64,000 bases of DNA from Charina bottae (lineage: Eukaryota; Chordata; Lepidosauria; Squamata; Charinaidae), in NCBI GenBank assembly GCA_023362775.1, contig JALMGJ010000002.1, positions 105,567,981 to 105,631,980 of the forward strand, in the 5' to 3' direction. Position 1 is the first letter of the stretch, and every line of letters starts with the position of its first letter. This document shows positions 42,476 to 55,104 of this stretch, piece by piece. Position numbers and translations under genes: made by a program. The notes below the pieces were generated by a model. The model saw only the letters and a program-made list of their open reading frames with translations. It searched no databases and was not told the DNA's origin.

Positions 42476-43689
42476 AAGCACCCCATACTAGTTTTAGACA
42501 CCAAACTGAGTCTTATAGATGTCCATATATTTTCCCAATTCTTAAACTGAACAAAACAGCTTCATAGCATTAAATCAGGTAAGACTGCAGACCAGATAGA
42601 CATAGTATGGCTTTGGGTGTCACTACATCTTTAACCCCTGGCCTATTTGTCTTTCTGGTGCAAATGGGAGTGTACTATTTCAATGGAAAACAATTTACTT
42701 AAATGTATCATTTTGAATGCAGGAACACTATTCAGAGTAACTACTGCTATTATAAAAATCATGGTTTCCTTTTGCTTTCTATTTGCTAGCATTAATCACA
42801 AACAGCATGGCTCCAACTTTAATTTCAATCACAGCATCTATTTCTCTCAGGAAAAAAAATAAAGTTATTAAAACATTTAACCTAGGAGTCAGTATTCCTC
42901 ATAATAAGGTAGAAACCTTTTAAAGGGAAAATCATTATACCATAAAGTTTACACCACATCACTTGTGAATTTTGCATCATGTTACTTTTAATTAATGTAG
43001 CAATGCCTGGAGACTCATGTGATTTGTAAATGAAAGGAACTCAGAAAAATAAAAAAAAGTGTAATATACAGTACAAATTTACCTGGCAGAGATTCTTGGT
43101 AATACTATGATTTTAAATAATGTTAGAGAATATAACTGCCATAAACTCCCCCTTTTAAAAACTCTGATATCAAGAAACTTTTGATTTAAACAACTTACTT
43201 TCTCAGTAAGTAAGGATGCAATGTCTGAACAGAACCTGATGCCTGGAGGAACCTGGTATGATGGATTAGAACATGGAAGGCAAGTAGATAATAAATCTAG
43301 AATAAATGTGGAAGTTCAGTGGTAGCTTGATAGCACTGAATCTTTTGGAACACAGATGGAGCCAAGGTAAAATCTGGTGAATTGGTATTCAAATAACACT
43401 ATAGATCCACAAATAAAGATGGAAAGCATCCTCTACAATTTTTGTAGAAACTTAAAGAAAGTTCTGTATCTAAATTAATGGAAAGTGCATTGTACACTGT
43501 GCCTTTTAATTTCACAGATGAAGTTAGGGACATTTATGTTATTGGGTGCCATCAAGTTGAGATATACAATAGAAAGCCAGGATCTTGAATTCAGATTAGA
43601 GCAGATTACTATTATTATATTAGATTTTTTTTCCTGCCTAGTGAAGGCCACAGTGGTCCCAGTGGTGGTAAGAGCACTCGGGGCTGTGA
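42476..43689. other. Intronic sequence, no gene seen
   Basis: No recognised repeat or coding motif. Confidence 0.45.
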
Positions 43690-44815
43690 CTCCTAAGCTG
43701 GGAGAGTCTTCTTCTTCTTTCGTATCCAGATCAAACCTTAATGTGCCAATATGATGCCACCTTCTTAGCTTTATCATTGGCTAGAAACAAATCATTTTCA
43801 GTGCATGCTATTGGTAATAATCGACAGGTCAGCAGGTGGGCCGAATTCTGAATCTCTCCACACTCACTGCATATTATTATCTGTCAACAATCCCCATTTG
43901 AGCATATTTGTTCTGCACTTTGGCACTCCAACCCTCAACCTATTCAAAGTCCTCCAAATAACATAAGGGAGATCATATCCCTCAGCCATATTCTTCTCTG
44001 GAACTATTCCTTGGTCAGTGGTTTCTCTCCTCCATCTGTCAATTCGGTTTTGTTTTTGTGTACCGTCAAGGGTGTTTGATCTTACCATAAAACTTTTCCT
44101 AGATTTTAATCAATGGCTTTGAGGCTCATACCCATAGAGGGTGCCGGGGATCATTCTCTTGTATTGTTCTCTCAACATCTGCTGCTACTTCTCTCCTGAT
44201 CTTAGGTGGTTCTATACCGAAAAGTGGGTACATTTTCTCAATTGGTGTAGGTTTAAGACATCCTGTCACTATTCGTACTGCTTCATTTACTGTGATATCA
44301 ACTTTTTTCGCATGTGCAGACGCGTTCCATACAGGAGCGGCATAATCTGCTGCAGCGATACTCAAGGCCCAAACTGATGTTCGTAATGTGGATGGCTGGG
44401 CTCCCCATGTATAATTTGTTAGTTTTCTAATAATATTATTCCTCGCACTAACCTTAGCCTTTATATTCAGGCAGTGTTTTTTAAAGGAAAACATTTGATC
44501 AAGTGTCACACCAAGATACTTCAGTGTAGGACAATTCTGTAATCAGTTCCCTTGCCATATAACATGCAGTTTAGCACTGGTGTCTTGATTTCAGAGCTGG
44601 AAAGCGCACACTTGAGTCTAACCTAGATTAGGTCTCGGATGATTAATAGTATAATATTGTCCTAGTTTTTCCAGTGCTACAGTGAGTCTTCCAGCTATCT
44701 CATCAAAACATGATCCTTGTGTAGTCACTGCTGTGTCATCTGCAGATACATTTATATTTATTGCACAAATCCGATAGTAAAATACTCTTAGAACTAGAAA
44801 ACCCTTCAATGTTTA
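43690..44815 (-). mobile_element. LINE 3' half (jockey/I-like group, clade unresolved)
   Basis: Minus-strand order: NVSADDTAVTTQGSCFDEI (RT motif C region, with Ser for the usual Tyr of YADD), FSFKKHCLNIKAKVSARNNI, KLTNYTWGAQPSTLRTSV, RIVTGCLKPTPIEKMYPLFG, PPKIRREVAADVERT and VIWRTLNRLRVGVPKCR. It ends in a CSECGEIQNSAHLLTC zinc-like motif. Several frame changes show that it is dead. It is not the same family as the LINEs at 13144 or 20590. Confidence 0.82.
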
Positions 44816-45070
44816 TTGAGATTATTTTTAAAAATGGTCTTAACAAAGACCTTTTTGATGAGGCCATTTCTTGGTTTCTTTGGTTTGGTCTGGTGTGAGC
44901 TGGGAGAGTGGCTCCAACAGATCCCAGGAACAACATCAGAGCTCTCTGTCCAGAAGAGTGCAGTGCTAGGAACAGCTAAGATACTGTGCAGAACCCTCAA
45001 CTCCCAGGCCTCTGGTAGAGGACCTGAGGTTCAGGAAGATACATACTACCCATAGGGGTGAGAAGGGGAT

Positions 45071-45072
<2 letters not shown>

Positions 45073-45133
<61 letters not shown>
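45073..45133. repeat. (GACA)n microsatellite
   Basis: About 15 tandem tetranucleotide units, adjacent to a SINE. Confidence 0.97.
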
Positions 45134-45149
45134 GTCAAGGTGGTGAACA

Positions 45150-45335
45150 AATCTAATACTTTCCCCTCCTATTTTCCCCACAACAACCCTGTGAGGTGGG
45201 TTGAGCTGAGAGAGAGTGACTGGCACAAAGTCACCCAGCTGGCTTTCATTCCTAAGGGAGGCCTACAAGTCACAGTCCCCTGGGCTCTAGGCCAGCACCT
45301 TCACCACTACACAAAACTGGCTCTAGATTAGAACA
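45150..45335 (-). mobile_element. tRNA-derived SINE (family B)
   Basis: The minus strand reads, in order, GAGCCAGTTTTGTGTAGTGG (head), CAGCTGGGTGACTTTGTGCC, AGTCACTCTCTCTCAGCTCA and CACAGGGTTGTTGTGGGGA. Confidence 0.8.
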
Positions 45336-46639
45336 TCATAGCATAGTTAATCAAAAGGAATACACACACAGAGTACAAGGTTACAGAAAAGTTATGTTAA
45401 TGCTCTGAGAAGATGGAGTTTTAACTGCTAATTATATCAGGTGAACTAAGGAACACAACCTGTGCAGTATTAGCTCTCACATTCTAGACTGTCTCGGGTT
45501 TCTGCTCATTTTAAACCTACATCTTGCAAAGTTGTTGGTAATGAGCAGGAAAGAATGCTACAAATTACAAAACTCATTTCAAACCATTAAGTCAACTCTT
45601 ATAGGCGTAGCAGTACATTGACATTTTTTTCCACGATCATTCTGTCTGACTATGCAAAGCTTTAACTATTAGGGAAGATTTCAGTGAATAATTCTGCAGG
45701 CTTCGATAAAGTCTAGTAATCCATGCACACATTTTACTAAGCTGAAAAAAAATTGCCAAGTTATTCATGAAACTGAGAAATGTGTGTTGCATTTTAAAGA
45801 TATGAAAATCGTTTGGATATCTGAAACAAAAAAAAAACCTTTTTCCAATTCTTACAGAAACACACACAACTAAGAATCATCCTAGTTTTAAGGAGTCAAT
45901 CCTGGCCAGTCAGCAGGAGCTGTGCAGTGATGGGAAGCTTGCATGAAGTACTGTGGGGGAAAAACGTGGCCACTGGCCATTCACTTGCACCAGCACAAGT
46001 ATTCAAGTAGGGCTACTATATTTATCCTGCAACAATTCAGACTACCACTAGATGGCAGCCAAGAGTTTGAGTTTTCAGTATTTCTTTTCTGTCCTCTAGT
46101 GGCTGTACAGATTTTTACAGCTCAGGCACAGTTGCTCTTTCTCAGCTATTCAAGTTAGAACAAGCAATAACAGAATGGAAATCAATAGCCACAGCTACAT
46201 ATCATAAGCTTAGTAGGTTCTTCAGAAGCTTAGATTTTATTTAATTCATCACATTTGGTGGAATGGGGGATGGTGATGGAAGAGAAGATCTACTCCCTTC
46301 TCCATTTCTTGACCAATAGGTATTGATAGGTAATCATCCATTAACTTGGTTTGACCTGGAAATGATTTTGCATACAACATAAGAGAACAACAGAAAATAG
46401 AAAGTATTTCAAATCACTAAAAGTTGCATCATTACAAAAAAGGCCTTCCAAAAATTAACTTCCCAGTTTCCATTTTTTGTAAATTTTGTTTGGGATTCTT
46501 GGGGAATTAAGTTATGAATTAACATTAATAAATATGTCAGCTTATGCAAACAAATATGTTCCTATTTTCAATTTCGGAAACCTGTTTACCTTAAGTGGAG
46601 AGCGTCTGGGAGATTAGAGAAGGTAGTGGGGAGCAACCT
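45336..46639. other. Intronic sequence, no gene seen
   Basis: No recognised repeat or coding motif. Confidence 0.45.
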
Positions 46640-46952
46640 CAATTTGCATCCTAGTAAATGGATAGTTTATGATGAGGGGTTCGGCTGAGGGGTTATAAAC
46701 AAGAAGGCAATGGAAGACAAGAGGTTATAGAACCATTCCACCACAAATCCAGGATATAGGAAGGACACTAAACAGCCACATTCTTCCATTTAAAAACAGC
46801 CATTGCACAAATTCTTCATTGAGCAGCTGTACTTATATTAATGAAGATTCATAGATGTGACTCTCAATTTAATTTGCTATGGAGGTAAAGTTGAACCTTG
46901 TAATTTTTGGAGCAAGGACAATTTGCATCCTAGTAAATGGATAGTTTATGAT
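46640..46952. repeat. Exact 34-bp direct repeat flanking a 245-bp spacer
   Basis: The unit beginning CAATTTGCATCCTAGTAAAT occurs at 46640-46673 and again without mismatch at 46919-46952. The spacer matches no repeat family I know. The unit contains the octamer ATTTGCAT. Confidence 0.9.
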
Positions 46953-47265
46953 TGTATATTACCTTTATGGCAACAATTTTCTGAGAATGCTCATTACAGG
47001 CCGTCAGAATTCCAAATTCTAAAAGGGCCAGGGGCTGTTCCTCTGAGTAGCTGTATTCTGTCTTTTTTTAATAAGAATTTTATTAGATTTAAGACAAAGA
47101 TGAAAACTACAAAAAAGAAAAAAAAACTACAAAAAGAAAAAAGAGAAAACTAAAAAAGTGTGAAAACACAAGAGAATTTTTTTTTTTTTTACAATTACAA
47201 GAAGAGGTGACTTCCAGCTTTTAACAGCAAGAAAATAAAACAAATTTTCCATAATCAATCCCTTA

Positions 47266-47437
47266 AAAGTAAAGTAAAAGTTCCCTCCACACATTTGTGC
47301 AGTCGTGTCTGACTCTAGGGGCTGGTGCTCATCTCCGTTTGTTAGCCGAAGAGCCAGCCTTGTCCGAAGATGCTTCCAACGTCATGTGGCCGGCATGACA
47401 TGCGGAACGCTGTTACCTTCCCACCGAAGTGGTACCT
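47266..47437 (-). mobile_element. tRNA-derived SINE (family A), truncated
   Basis: Body part GACTCTAGGGGCTGGTGCTC and AGCCGAAGAGCCAGCC. Flanked by the 12-bp duplication ATCAATCCCTTA (47254-47265, 47438-47449). Inserted in the HAL1-like element. Confidence 0.92.
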
Positions 47438-47699
47438 ATCAATCCCTTACTCTATATTAAACCAAAATCGCATTATTTCTATAAATCATTCCATTGGCAC
47501 ATTATAAAAATCACTAAATACAGTTGCTCCATCCCCTCATATTAAAAGAAAAAGAAGAAATATATGTATGTATAAACCTCGTAATCAACTCCCCCCCAAA
47601 GATAACATTTATTTCCTTCCTTCCTACTACTATTCTATACATTTCTGTCTACATAATAAAAATCAAAGTAAAAAGCATATAAATTGTCTGCCATTATTT

Positions 47700-48660
47700 A
47701 TTTATTTATCATATTTTTCCACCGCCCATCTTGTAATGACTCTGGATGGTTTACAACAAATTAAAACAAAAATTAAATATCAATTAAAAAGATACATTAA
47801 GTATATAAATATACAAATATAATAAAAGCTCTAAAATATAAGATATATAATCTAAAACCGAAGATGGTGAATCACAGTCTTATTAAAATTTCCCGGGGTC
47901 GGATCACAGTGCCAGCCACCCCCATGATGAACTATCCCCCCTTCCACCCCAAGTGAGGTGGCACAGCCACGTTTTGAGTCCCTTCTGGAAGGCCAGGAGA
48001 GTGGGGGCTTGCCTTACCTCTGGGGGTAGCTTATTCCAAAGGGCGGGAGCTATGGCGGAGAAGGCCCTCCTCCTGGACCCTGCCAATCGACAATCTCTCA
48101 TGGACAGGGTCCGTAACATGCCCTCTCTGCCTGACCGGGTGGGACGGGTTGATGTAATGGGGGTGAGGCAGTCCCTCAGGTAACCTGGACCCATGCCATG
48201 TAGGGCTTTAAAGGTGATAACCAAAACCTTGAATTGAACCCAGAAGTAAACTGGCACCCAATGCAGCTCGCGCAGCAGGGGTGTTATATGGGCTGTCTTT
48301 GGGGCTCCTAAAACTGCTCGTGTGGCCACACTCTGGACCAGCTGTAGCTTCCAGATGCTCTTCAAGGGTAGCCCCAAGTAGAGCACATTGCAATAGTCTA
48401 TACGGGAGATAACCAGGGCATGAGTGACTGACCGGAGGGAATCCTGATCCAGGAAGGGGCATAGCTGGTGCACAACACAAAGTTGGGCAAAGTCTCCCCT
48501 GGCCACGGCTGTCACCTGCTCTTTGAGCAGGAGCCGCGAATCCAGGAGAACCCCCAAGTTCCGCACCATATCTGTCTGGGGCAGTGCAACCCCATCCAGC
48601 ACCAAAGATGATAATTTCCTAGATACTGAAGGGCCCCCAACCCACAGCCACTCCGTATTA
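47700..48660 (-). mobile_element. L2-type LINE 3' part
   Basis: The 3' UTR with CACCGCCCATC complement lies at 47715-47740; the coding part runs to 48660. It is inserted in the HAL1-like element. Confidence 0.93.
47904..48605 (-). pseudogene. L2 RT C-terminal region, long open frame
   Basis: 233 codons without a stop: MVRNLGVLLDSRLLLKEQV, HALVISRIDYCNVLYLGLP, KLQLVQSVATRAVLGAPK, VLVITFKALHGMGPGYLRD, RRRAFSAIAPALWNKLPPEV and TLLAFQKGLKTWLCHLTWGG. It is the best preserved L2 C-terminus here. No RT catalytic core remains, so it cannot act. Confidence 0.92.
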
Positions 48661-48826
48661 TTGTAATTAATAATACAACAATTATAATGATATTAATAAT
48701 ATTAAGCCTAAAACCAAGCATTTATTATTATACCTTATTAATCTTAATCCAAATCATTAAAGATGTATGAAGTCAAACAAGCCCTAGAAGCAATCCAAAT
48801 AAATATTCTTAAACCCTTACCCCATT

Positions 48827-49357
48827 TCAAAATAAACCAGAGCATTTACCTATCTCCACAATACACACACGTTTTTTCATAAGAAAATCAAACAGCCCAA
48901 CTGCCCCCGTCTTGAGTCCCTTCTCTGACTTTTCAACAGAAAGCCTCCCATACATAATAACCCCTTCATTTCCATAACATTCCATCAGAAAATTAATTTC
49001 ACTTATGACTTGCAACTCGATCTGTCCCTTTAATTTCTTCAACTCGACTATCCAATCTTCATCTAGCATTTCAACAGGAGCCCTGATCTCACTATTAGAA
49101 GAAACATTTCTGTTGTTGTTAAGCTCTTCAGTTTCTTCCACAACATCCCCAACCAGATGACACATTTTAGACCACAGGTTTTCCACAATGTCCTGAATGC
49201 ATTGCAAAGAAACTTGACAGGAATCAAAAAGAATCTGTTTGAGGTCTTGATGAAAATCTGAGAGTCTGATTGAAATCCTCCAAGTCTCAGACAGTAGATC
49301 ATGGCACACCCCTAGGTATTTAACCAGTGACAGTGGGAGATAATAGAAAAATTCCAA
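48827..49357 (-). pseudogene. L1 ORF1-like protein in the HAL1-like element
   Basis: A 176-codon frame in the middle of the element with LLSETWRISIRLSDFHQDLK and EELNNNRNVSSNSE. It has no endonuclease or RT features. Its position, single-frame nature and acidic helical composition parallel the ORF at 33638. Function is inferred only. Confidence 0.55.
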
Positions 49358-49972
49358 AACATGTTAATACACAAGTGAAAGTATGATAACAGGCAGTTCC
49401 CCAGGGAAAGTAGCAACAGAAAGCTGAAAGTTCAAAACAGCAGATTCAACGTGTAAGAAAATGCTAAAATCTTCAAATTTAGTACAAAAATAATAACAGG
49501 GAGACGGCTATGTACTCTCAACCTTCCTTAATATTTGGATGGAAAGCAAAATCTAAAACTTAAGAAATTAATCACAAAAATAATGATAAGCACCAAGAGA
49601 ACACGTTTCCCCTTGCTGTAGAAAGCCTCTCTTAGTGTACACATACTTAAAAGAAAAATAATTTGGATGATTTAGAAATGGGGTGGCTGCTCTTAGTGTC
49701 CCTTTAAGGCTACAGCGTGGCTTGGAAATGATGATGCCCTAGCCTCCCGGCTGCTCTTACCAGTCAATTGCAAAAGCTGTTTGTGATTTTCTGGCTGCAA
49801 GCAGCCTTCCCGAGGACAGATGGGCTGATTCTGAGTGTTTTCCTTTCTCCGGAAAAATGCTCCTGGGCTTCAGGAAAAACCTGCCTGAGCCCAAAATATT
49901 GCCACATTGTCAGAGCCTGTGAGCACAGCTGTTCAGACCGCCATGTTCCAAATGGAAGCCCCTGTATTCTGT

Positions 49973-51110
49973 TTTTTATAATTACATATATAATATAATA
50001 TAATTATTCTCTTTTAATTTGAACTGTCTTGTCATTGTTCACCTTTCATGCTGAGTATGATGTTCAGTTAGATTAATTTAGTCTTTTTACATTTAAGAAC
50101 TAGATGCCTGGTATTTCACTATATTTCGTGGTCAGTTTAATGAATGTTTATTTACTACAAATTATATATTTATTCATCACTGTCAAGTGAAAAATTAATT
50201 ATTTATCAAAATAGTTTACATACCAATGTGGAAAAGGCAGCATACCACCTTTGGATTTACTATTACAAATTGCACACCTATTTTTTTGAACTTTGAACTG
50301 TAATTAAGCATGTTGCGCTTATACAAAATCAATTTGTCTAAGAAAATTATTCTGCAGTATAAACAAGAGATGCAATAATTACTTATTTTTATAATTACAC
50401 CCCTGGTGTGGAAAAACAGACCTTGGCAAATGACATTATTGAGATTTCTCTGGTGGTATTTTAATTTAACAACATATGGAGACTTGAATATATGGAAACT
50501 GTGAAAGAAATACAAGGATGTCAGTTTGTAGCTACATTTCTTCAGGCCAAAGTGGCTATTTTTTTAAATGGCCCTTTGTTGTATCTAAAAGCTTGCAAAC
50601 AAAAGCATGATTTAAAAGTAAGCCAAAATGTTGTTAAAAGGTGATTCTCTTCGATTGATGATTAAAAAGTTTGCTTATAAGTCCACGAGGGTCATGGATC
50701 AGATCTTTTTCCAATTCTGATGCAAACTACAAAAGCCCTTGTCTCTCCAGATTGGTACAAAAGGAAGAACATCGCGAAGTTTGTTATAGATAGATAGGCA
50801 CTTCCAAGCTCACACACTCATCAAAGAGTGAAACTAATATACATAACTAATAGAAATGGGAGGGAAATTCTTCCAGCTATTTAGTAAATGAAGTGATGTT
50901 GATGGTTCAGAGTACCTTCGTTGCGTATTAGTTTAAAGACAATATTTTAAAATTCTTCCAAACACTAAGTTGACCTTTCAGTTGCAAGTGTTTTAATAAT
51001 CTCTGAAAAAGATAATTTATCACTACTTTGCTTACTTCTTTCAATTTCTGGGGTCCAAGACCTGAATTAATTAATCTCAAAATAAATTCGATTCCACCCA
51101 CAATTAATTT
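49973..51110. other. Intronic sequence, no gene seen
   Basis: No recognised repeat. 50520-50700 has even composition with TTTAAAAG and ATGATTAAA words, which could suit a conserved non-coding element; untested. Confidence 0.45.
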
Positions 51111-51172
51111 TAATCTCCCTTGAGGGGGAGATGGGCGGTGATAAAAATCTGATAAATAAATAAATAATTTGC
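51111..51172 (+). mobile_element. L2 3' UTR tail
   Basis: CTCCCTTGAGGGGGAGATGG, then GCGGTGATAAAAA and an (AAAT)n end. Confidence 0.75.
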
Positions 51173-52954
51173 AAGGCAAACAGCAAGTTTTTAGTATTAA
51201 ATATTAAGGAATTTGGGGAGCAATGTTATGTGCAGTGTAATCCAACATATGTTTCCTTGGAGGCAAACCCAAAAGTTAAATGTATACAGGACTGAGGGCT
51301 TAAACAGTAAACTATTTTCCTTGTAAAAAATGACAAGATTTCAATTATATTAAAACCAATGAAACAAGGATAAAATCATGTAGTAAAAACTAGCATCTGA
51401 CATTATTTAGTTTAGATTAAACCCAGGAATGAACACAAATGTTTTATCAGCCAAGTTTAAACCCCAGTTCCTAAATTAGAAATAAATCACACAGCACTTT
51501 CTTGTGACTTCTTCCAAGTTAAATAAGGTGTTATTTTTAATGTAATAATATTATTACACAAAGAATGCCCATTTAAATTTCACTGCAGAAAAGTATCTGA
51601 AATAAAACAGCAAGGAAATACATCCCACTATTAATTAATTGCATAGTTCATAACTTGCACACTCGATTAACTGCAGCTCCAATAGCTTGTTTACTGGCAT
51701 TACAACTTGCATGGTTCATTTTCTGCTTTCAGCTCAATAGCAATCTGCAAAAATGTTTCAAATATATCACCATATTGTTTTACCTATCTTTATGCTAGAA
51801 TTAATTAAGTACTCTTTTTTGTTCATAAAACACACACACACACACACACACAACTGAAAGCTTATTGTACAGGAGGCAACAACTTTTCAGCCTATAAGTA
51901 TCCTTCAAACTAACATGACTGCTATGGCAAACCAAAGCTGGTTACTACAAAACTCAACTCTTTTAACTGAGTAGGTTGCTGACCTCTAGGAAACAGCATC
52001 TTGTAGTAACATGTAGCATTCAAAGGATCTGATCATCCTTCTCTGGCTGATGTGGATCTCACCAGGGTAACAAATTCTTTCTCTAAGCATTTTAGACTGT
52101 TGGTCCAAGTCTTGTCTCACACTAGGTCTTACATACAACCTTTCATTCCACATAAAGGAAACCAAACCAAACCTAGAGTGTATTAGGAAGTAGAAAATGT
52201 GTATTTATGAGTCCTGTGCTATCTAATATAAAACATTTCCAATAACTCACCATCACCAGACCTCAAACAGCATGAAAGTGCATGTGTGTTTATAAACAGA
52301 ATCCCAAGAAGCAGTTTACAGCCAGCAAAAAAAAGAGTTAATATCATCTACAACTCTTAATAAAATATAATGTGCGTGATTAACTTGTGTATAAGTTTAT
52401 CTGTTTAAAATGAGACTAAACATACGTTACAAAATGTAAAAAATCCTCTGGACTTAATTGGATAAGCAACACAGTGCTGGCTAAAATGTGCTGCTGCCAT
52501 AGAAGACCATAGCATATACTGTTATTTTTCTCAGGGTCTCCTATGTATGAGTTTGAACACAGGCATGTGGAAGGCATTATTTCAGTAATTTGCTGATTTA
52601 AAATGCCACTTACTCTAGCACACCATTTCTCTTAATTTCCGACTCCTTTCTTTGAGAGGTTGTGCTCTTAAGACCAAAATGACAGCAACTCCACAAAACA
52701 AGGAGGGATTAGTAGATTTGTGGAAGCCTTATGTTTTCAGATATGCAAAAGGCTTTAGAAAACAAGCCAGGAGGGCAACAGCAAAACAGCCTAATGACAA
52801 TGAAATGAAAAGGCCAGAAATAAATGGAGTTGCCAAAGCCATACGGATCTAATTCTACTGTTAAATTCTACTTAATAAGGACTTCACAGGTTCACCCAAC
52901 TACTTCATTGGTTCAGAAGGAGAAACTACTTTTAAATATCTCTAGGGACATAAT
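51173..52954. other. Intronic sequence, no gene seen
   Basis: Contains a (CA)n run at about 51832-51852. The open frame at 52652-52852 has no domain I recognise. Confidence 0.45.
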
Positions 52955-53805
52955 GGAATAGGGAGGCGACTGGGACCTTAGAAAAGATCGCGCCCATGCG
53001 ACCACTCTTGTCCCATCGAAACTGACACTCACTGTGGTTTACGGAGGAGCTGAGGGTTCTGAAGAGGATTAAGAGACGCCTAGAGCACCGCTGGAGGAAG
53101 ACAAGGTCTGAACCCGACCGAACATAAGCTAGAGCCGCTATTAAGGCCTATCTTGTGGCAGTAAGAGCGGCAAAACATCAATATTTCTCTGCTCTTATTG
53201 CAGCCGCAGAATGCTGTCCAGTGGCCCTGTTTAAGATCACCTGATCCTTTTGGGATAGGTGGGCCTAGTGACCCACCTGCAGGGCCACAAAAAGGAGTTT
53301 TGTGGGCATCTGGAGGATACAATCACTCAGATCCATTTCCAGTTGGATTTCAAGCATGTGGCATGGCCTGTGGAGATGCCTGGGGAACGTACTTACCCTG
53401 TTATCTGGGAAGAGTTTGATCCTGTTGGGCCTGAGGAAGTAGACAGGGTCCTCCGGTCTGTAAATGCCACCACTTGTCAATTAGATCCATGCCCCTCCTG
53501 GCTGATGGGTGGGTCCAGGCAATGGTGAATTCATCCTTGAGAGGGGGGTGTTTCCAGCTGCCTTTAAAGAGGCACTGGTGCACCCCCTCCTCAAGAAACC
53601 ATCCCTGGATTCCACCATCCTGGACAATTTTCGTCCAGTCTCCCACCTCTCCTTTTTGGGGAAGGTGGTTGAGAAAGTGGTGGCATTGCAGCTCCAGAGG
53701 ATCCTGGATGAAACAGATTATCTGGACCCTTTTCAGTTGGTTTTCAGGCCTGGATATGGGATGGAAACAGCATTGGTTGCACTTCTGGATGATCTCTGGT
53801 GAGAG
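52955..53805 (+). mobile_element. L2-type LINE, upstream part, 3'-truncated
   Basis: Covers the linker before the RT and the first RT block: PAAFKEALVHPLLKKPSLDS, FRPVSHLSFLGKVVEKVVAL and FRPGYGMETALVALLDDLW at 53740-53802. It then stops and does not continue into motif A. This is the opposite of the usual LINE 5' truncation. Confidence 0.88.
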
Positions 53806-55104
53806 TGTGAAACTTAAGTGTGGAAGATCACTCCATCTTGCATGGAATACAGAAAATAGCAATGTTCTACTTTCATACGTGAAGACAAAAAGAGAATGTA
53901 CAGTGCCATATCAGGAAAGGATAAAGAGGATAAAAATACTTGTTTACTGGGGTATCCTTGGGAGGGGGAGTGTCAAAAAGCCAAGATGGTGATTGTGACA
54001 GTGCCTTTATCTTGAGAAGTAAATCCTTTTACTTGAAAGGGGTTTATTCCAGCTAAAGAGGCAAAGAATTGCTAAAGAATATTTGGTCAATATGCATATG
54101 TGTCCCTGTGTGTGTTCATGACCATCTCATGTTTCTGTAGTCAGTAGGAGTGTGTTAAAATGAAAATTGAAGTGGATAAGTAGGAGATTATGAAAGTTAG
54201 CAATCTTGAAACTGTGAAATAATGGTGGTATTGATTTAAAAAGAGAATTAAAGGCAAATCTAACAACCTTATCAGCAACCTCTGGAAGAAAAAATAATAA
54301 TTATAAAGGACTGGAAAAAATAACATAAATGAAAGAAACTATTCTAGTTTTCTGTGAATGTTAATTTACAAACCAATTTTTTATAAAATGGAAGAAACTG
54401 AATATATCTCACAGATTAAATATGGCAATTGAGGATAAATAACTTCTGTATTTTTGAGAATAAATAACTGTTATCCTGAATAAATTGCTTTATTGCTTAA
54501 CACTTTGTGATTAATAACAACAACTGACAAGTGTAGCTGTTGTCCTGAAACTTTTCAGCAGTCCTTCTCGGAGCATAATGTCTCGCATGAGAAAAAAATC
54601 CCATTTTTATTTCTGCATTTACTTCCATTTGCTGAAGCTCATTCCATATCTAGCCCATGTGCTAGTATCAAGAGCTAGCTTTTTAAATGCTGTTTTGCCA
54701 ATTATTTAGTTTAGGATTGGCTGATAAATTCCTAAGATTGACACCTATCAAGAATGTAAATATTTGAATATTCTTAAACAACTCTCTGACTTAAACATAA
54801 GAATTCTCATGATTTCAAAAGGGCACTTATTAAAGCAATAGCTGTAGTATATAAAGATTTGCATAGCATAGACATACAGTGCATTATCTTTAAATCAAGA
54901 GTTGACTGGATAAGATTTATTTGAAAAAATGAACTCATTAATGTACTTGTATTAAAGGAAGAATAATGCTCAGAGTCTGCATATTTACTATAGACAGATC
55001 CATAGAGTGATTTATTCTTATGTATGTATATTATGAATACTGATGAAAAGGATTTTGTGCTGCTGGCTATAATCAAATGTTAATTGTCCTAGTATACCAA
55101 ATAA
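53806..55104. other. Intronic sequence between two L2 pieces
   Basis: No L2 sequence and no other repeat I recognise. It may be an insertion or the join of two separate events. Confidence 0.4.

Larger units (their letters stand above)
47062..49961 (-). mobile_element. HAL1-like L1 derivative with nested SINE and L2
   Basis: Flanked by the 11-bp duplication CTGTATTCTGT (47051-47061, 49962-49972). Its 5' end at the right has a GC-richer leader (AACATGGCGGTCTGAACAGC on the minus strand), followed by one ORF1-like frame, then A/T-rich 3' sequence ending in a poly(A) (plus-strand T run at 47062). Without its inserted SINE and L2 it is about 1.7 kb, similar to the element at 33012-34560. Confidence 0.75.

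Noticed and set aside
45073..45133. Regular GACA repeats considered as a CRISPR-like array
   Set aside because: Uninterrupted tetranucleotide microsatellite without spacers, in a vertebrate genome.
48827..49357. Candidate host gene on the minus strand
   Set aside because: It lies in the middle of an L1-like element bounded by target duplications, and the absence of splice signals fits ORF1 of that element.
52652..52852. 66-codon open frame
   Set aside because: No domain, no splice context, no likeness to a teneurin or any family I know.
53401..53862. 153-codon minus-strand frame
   Set aside because: Antisense shadow of the L2 RT segment.
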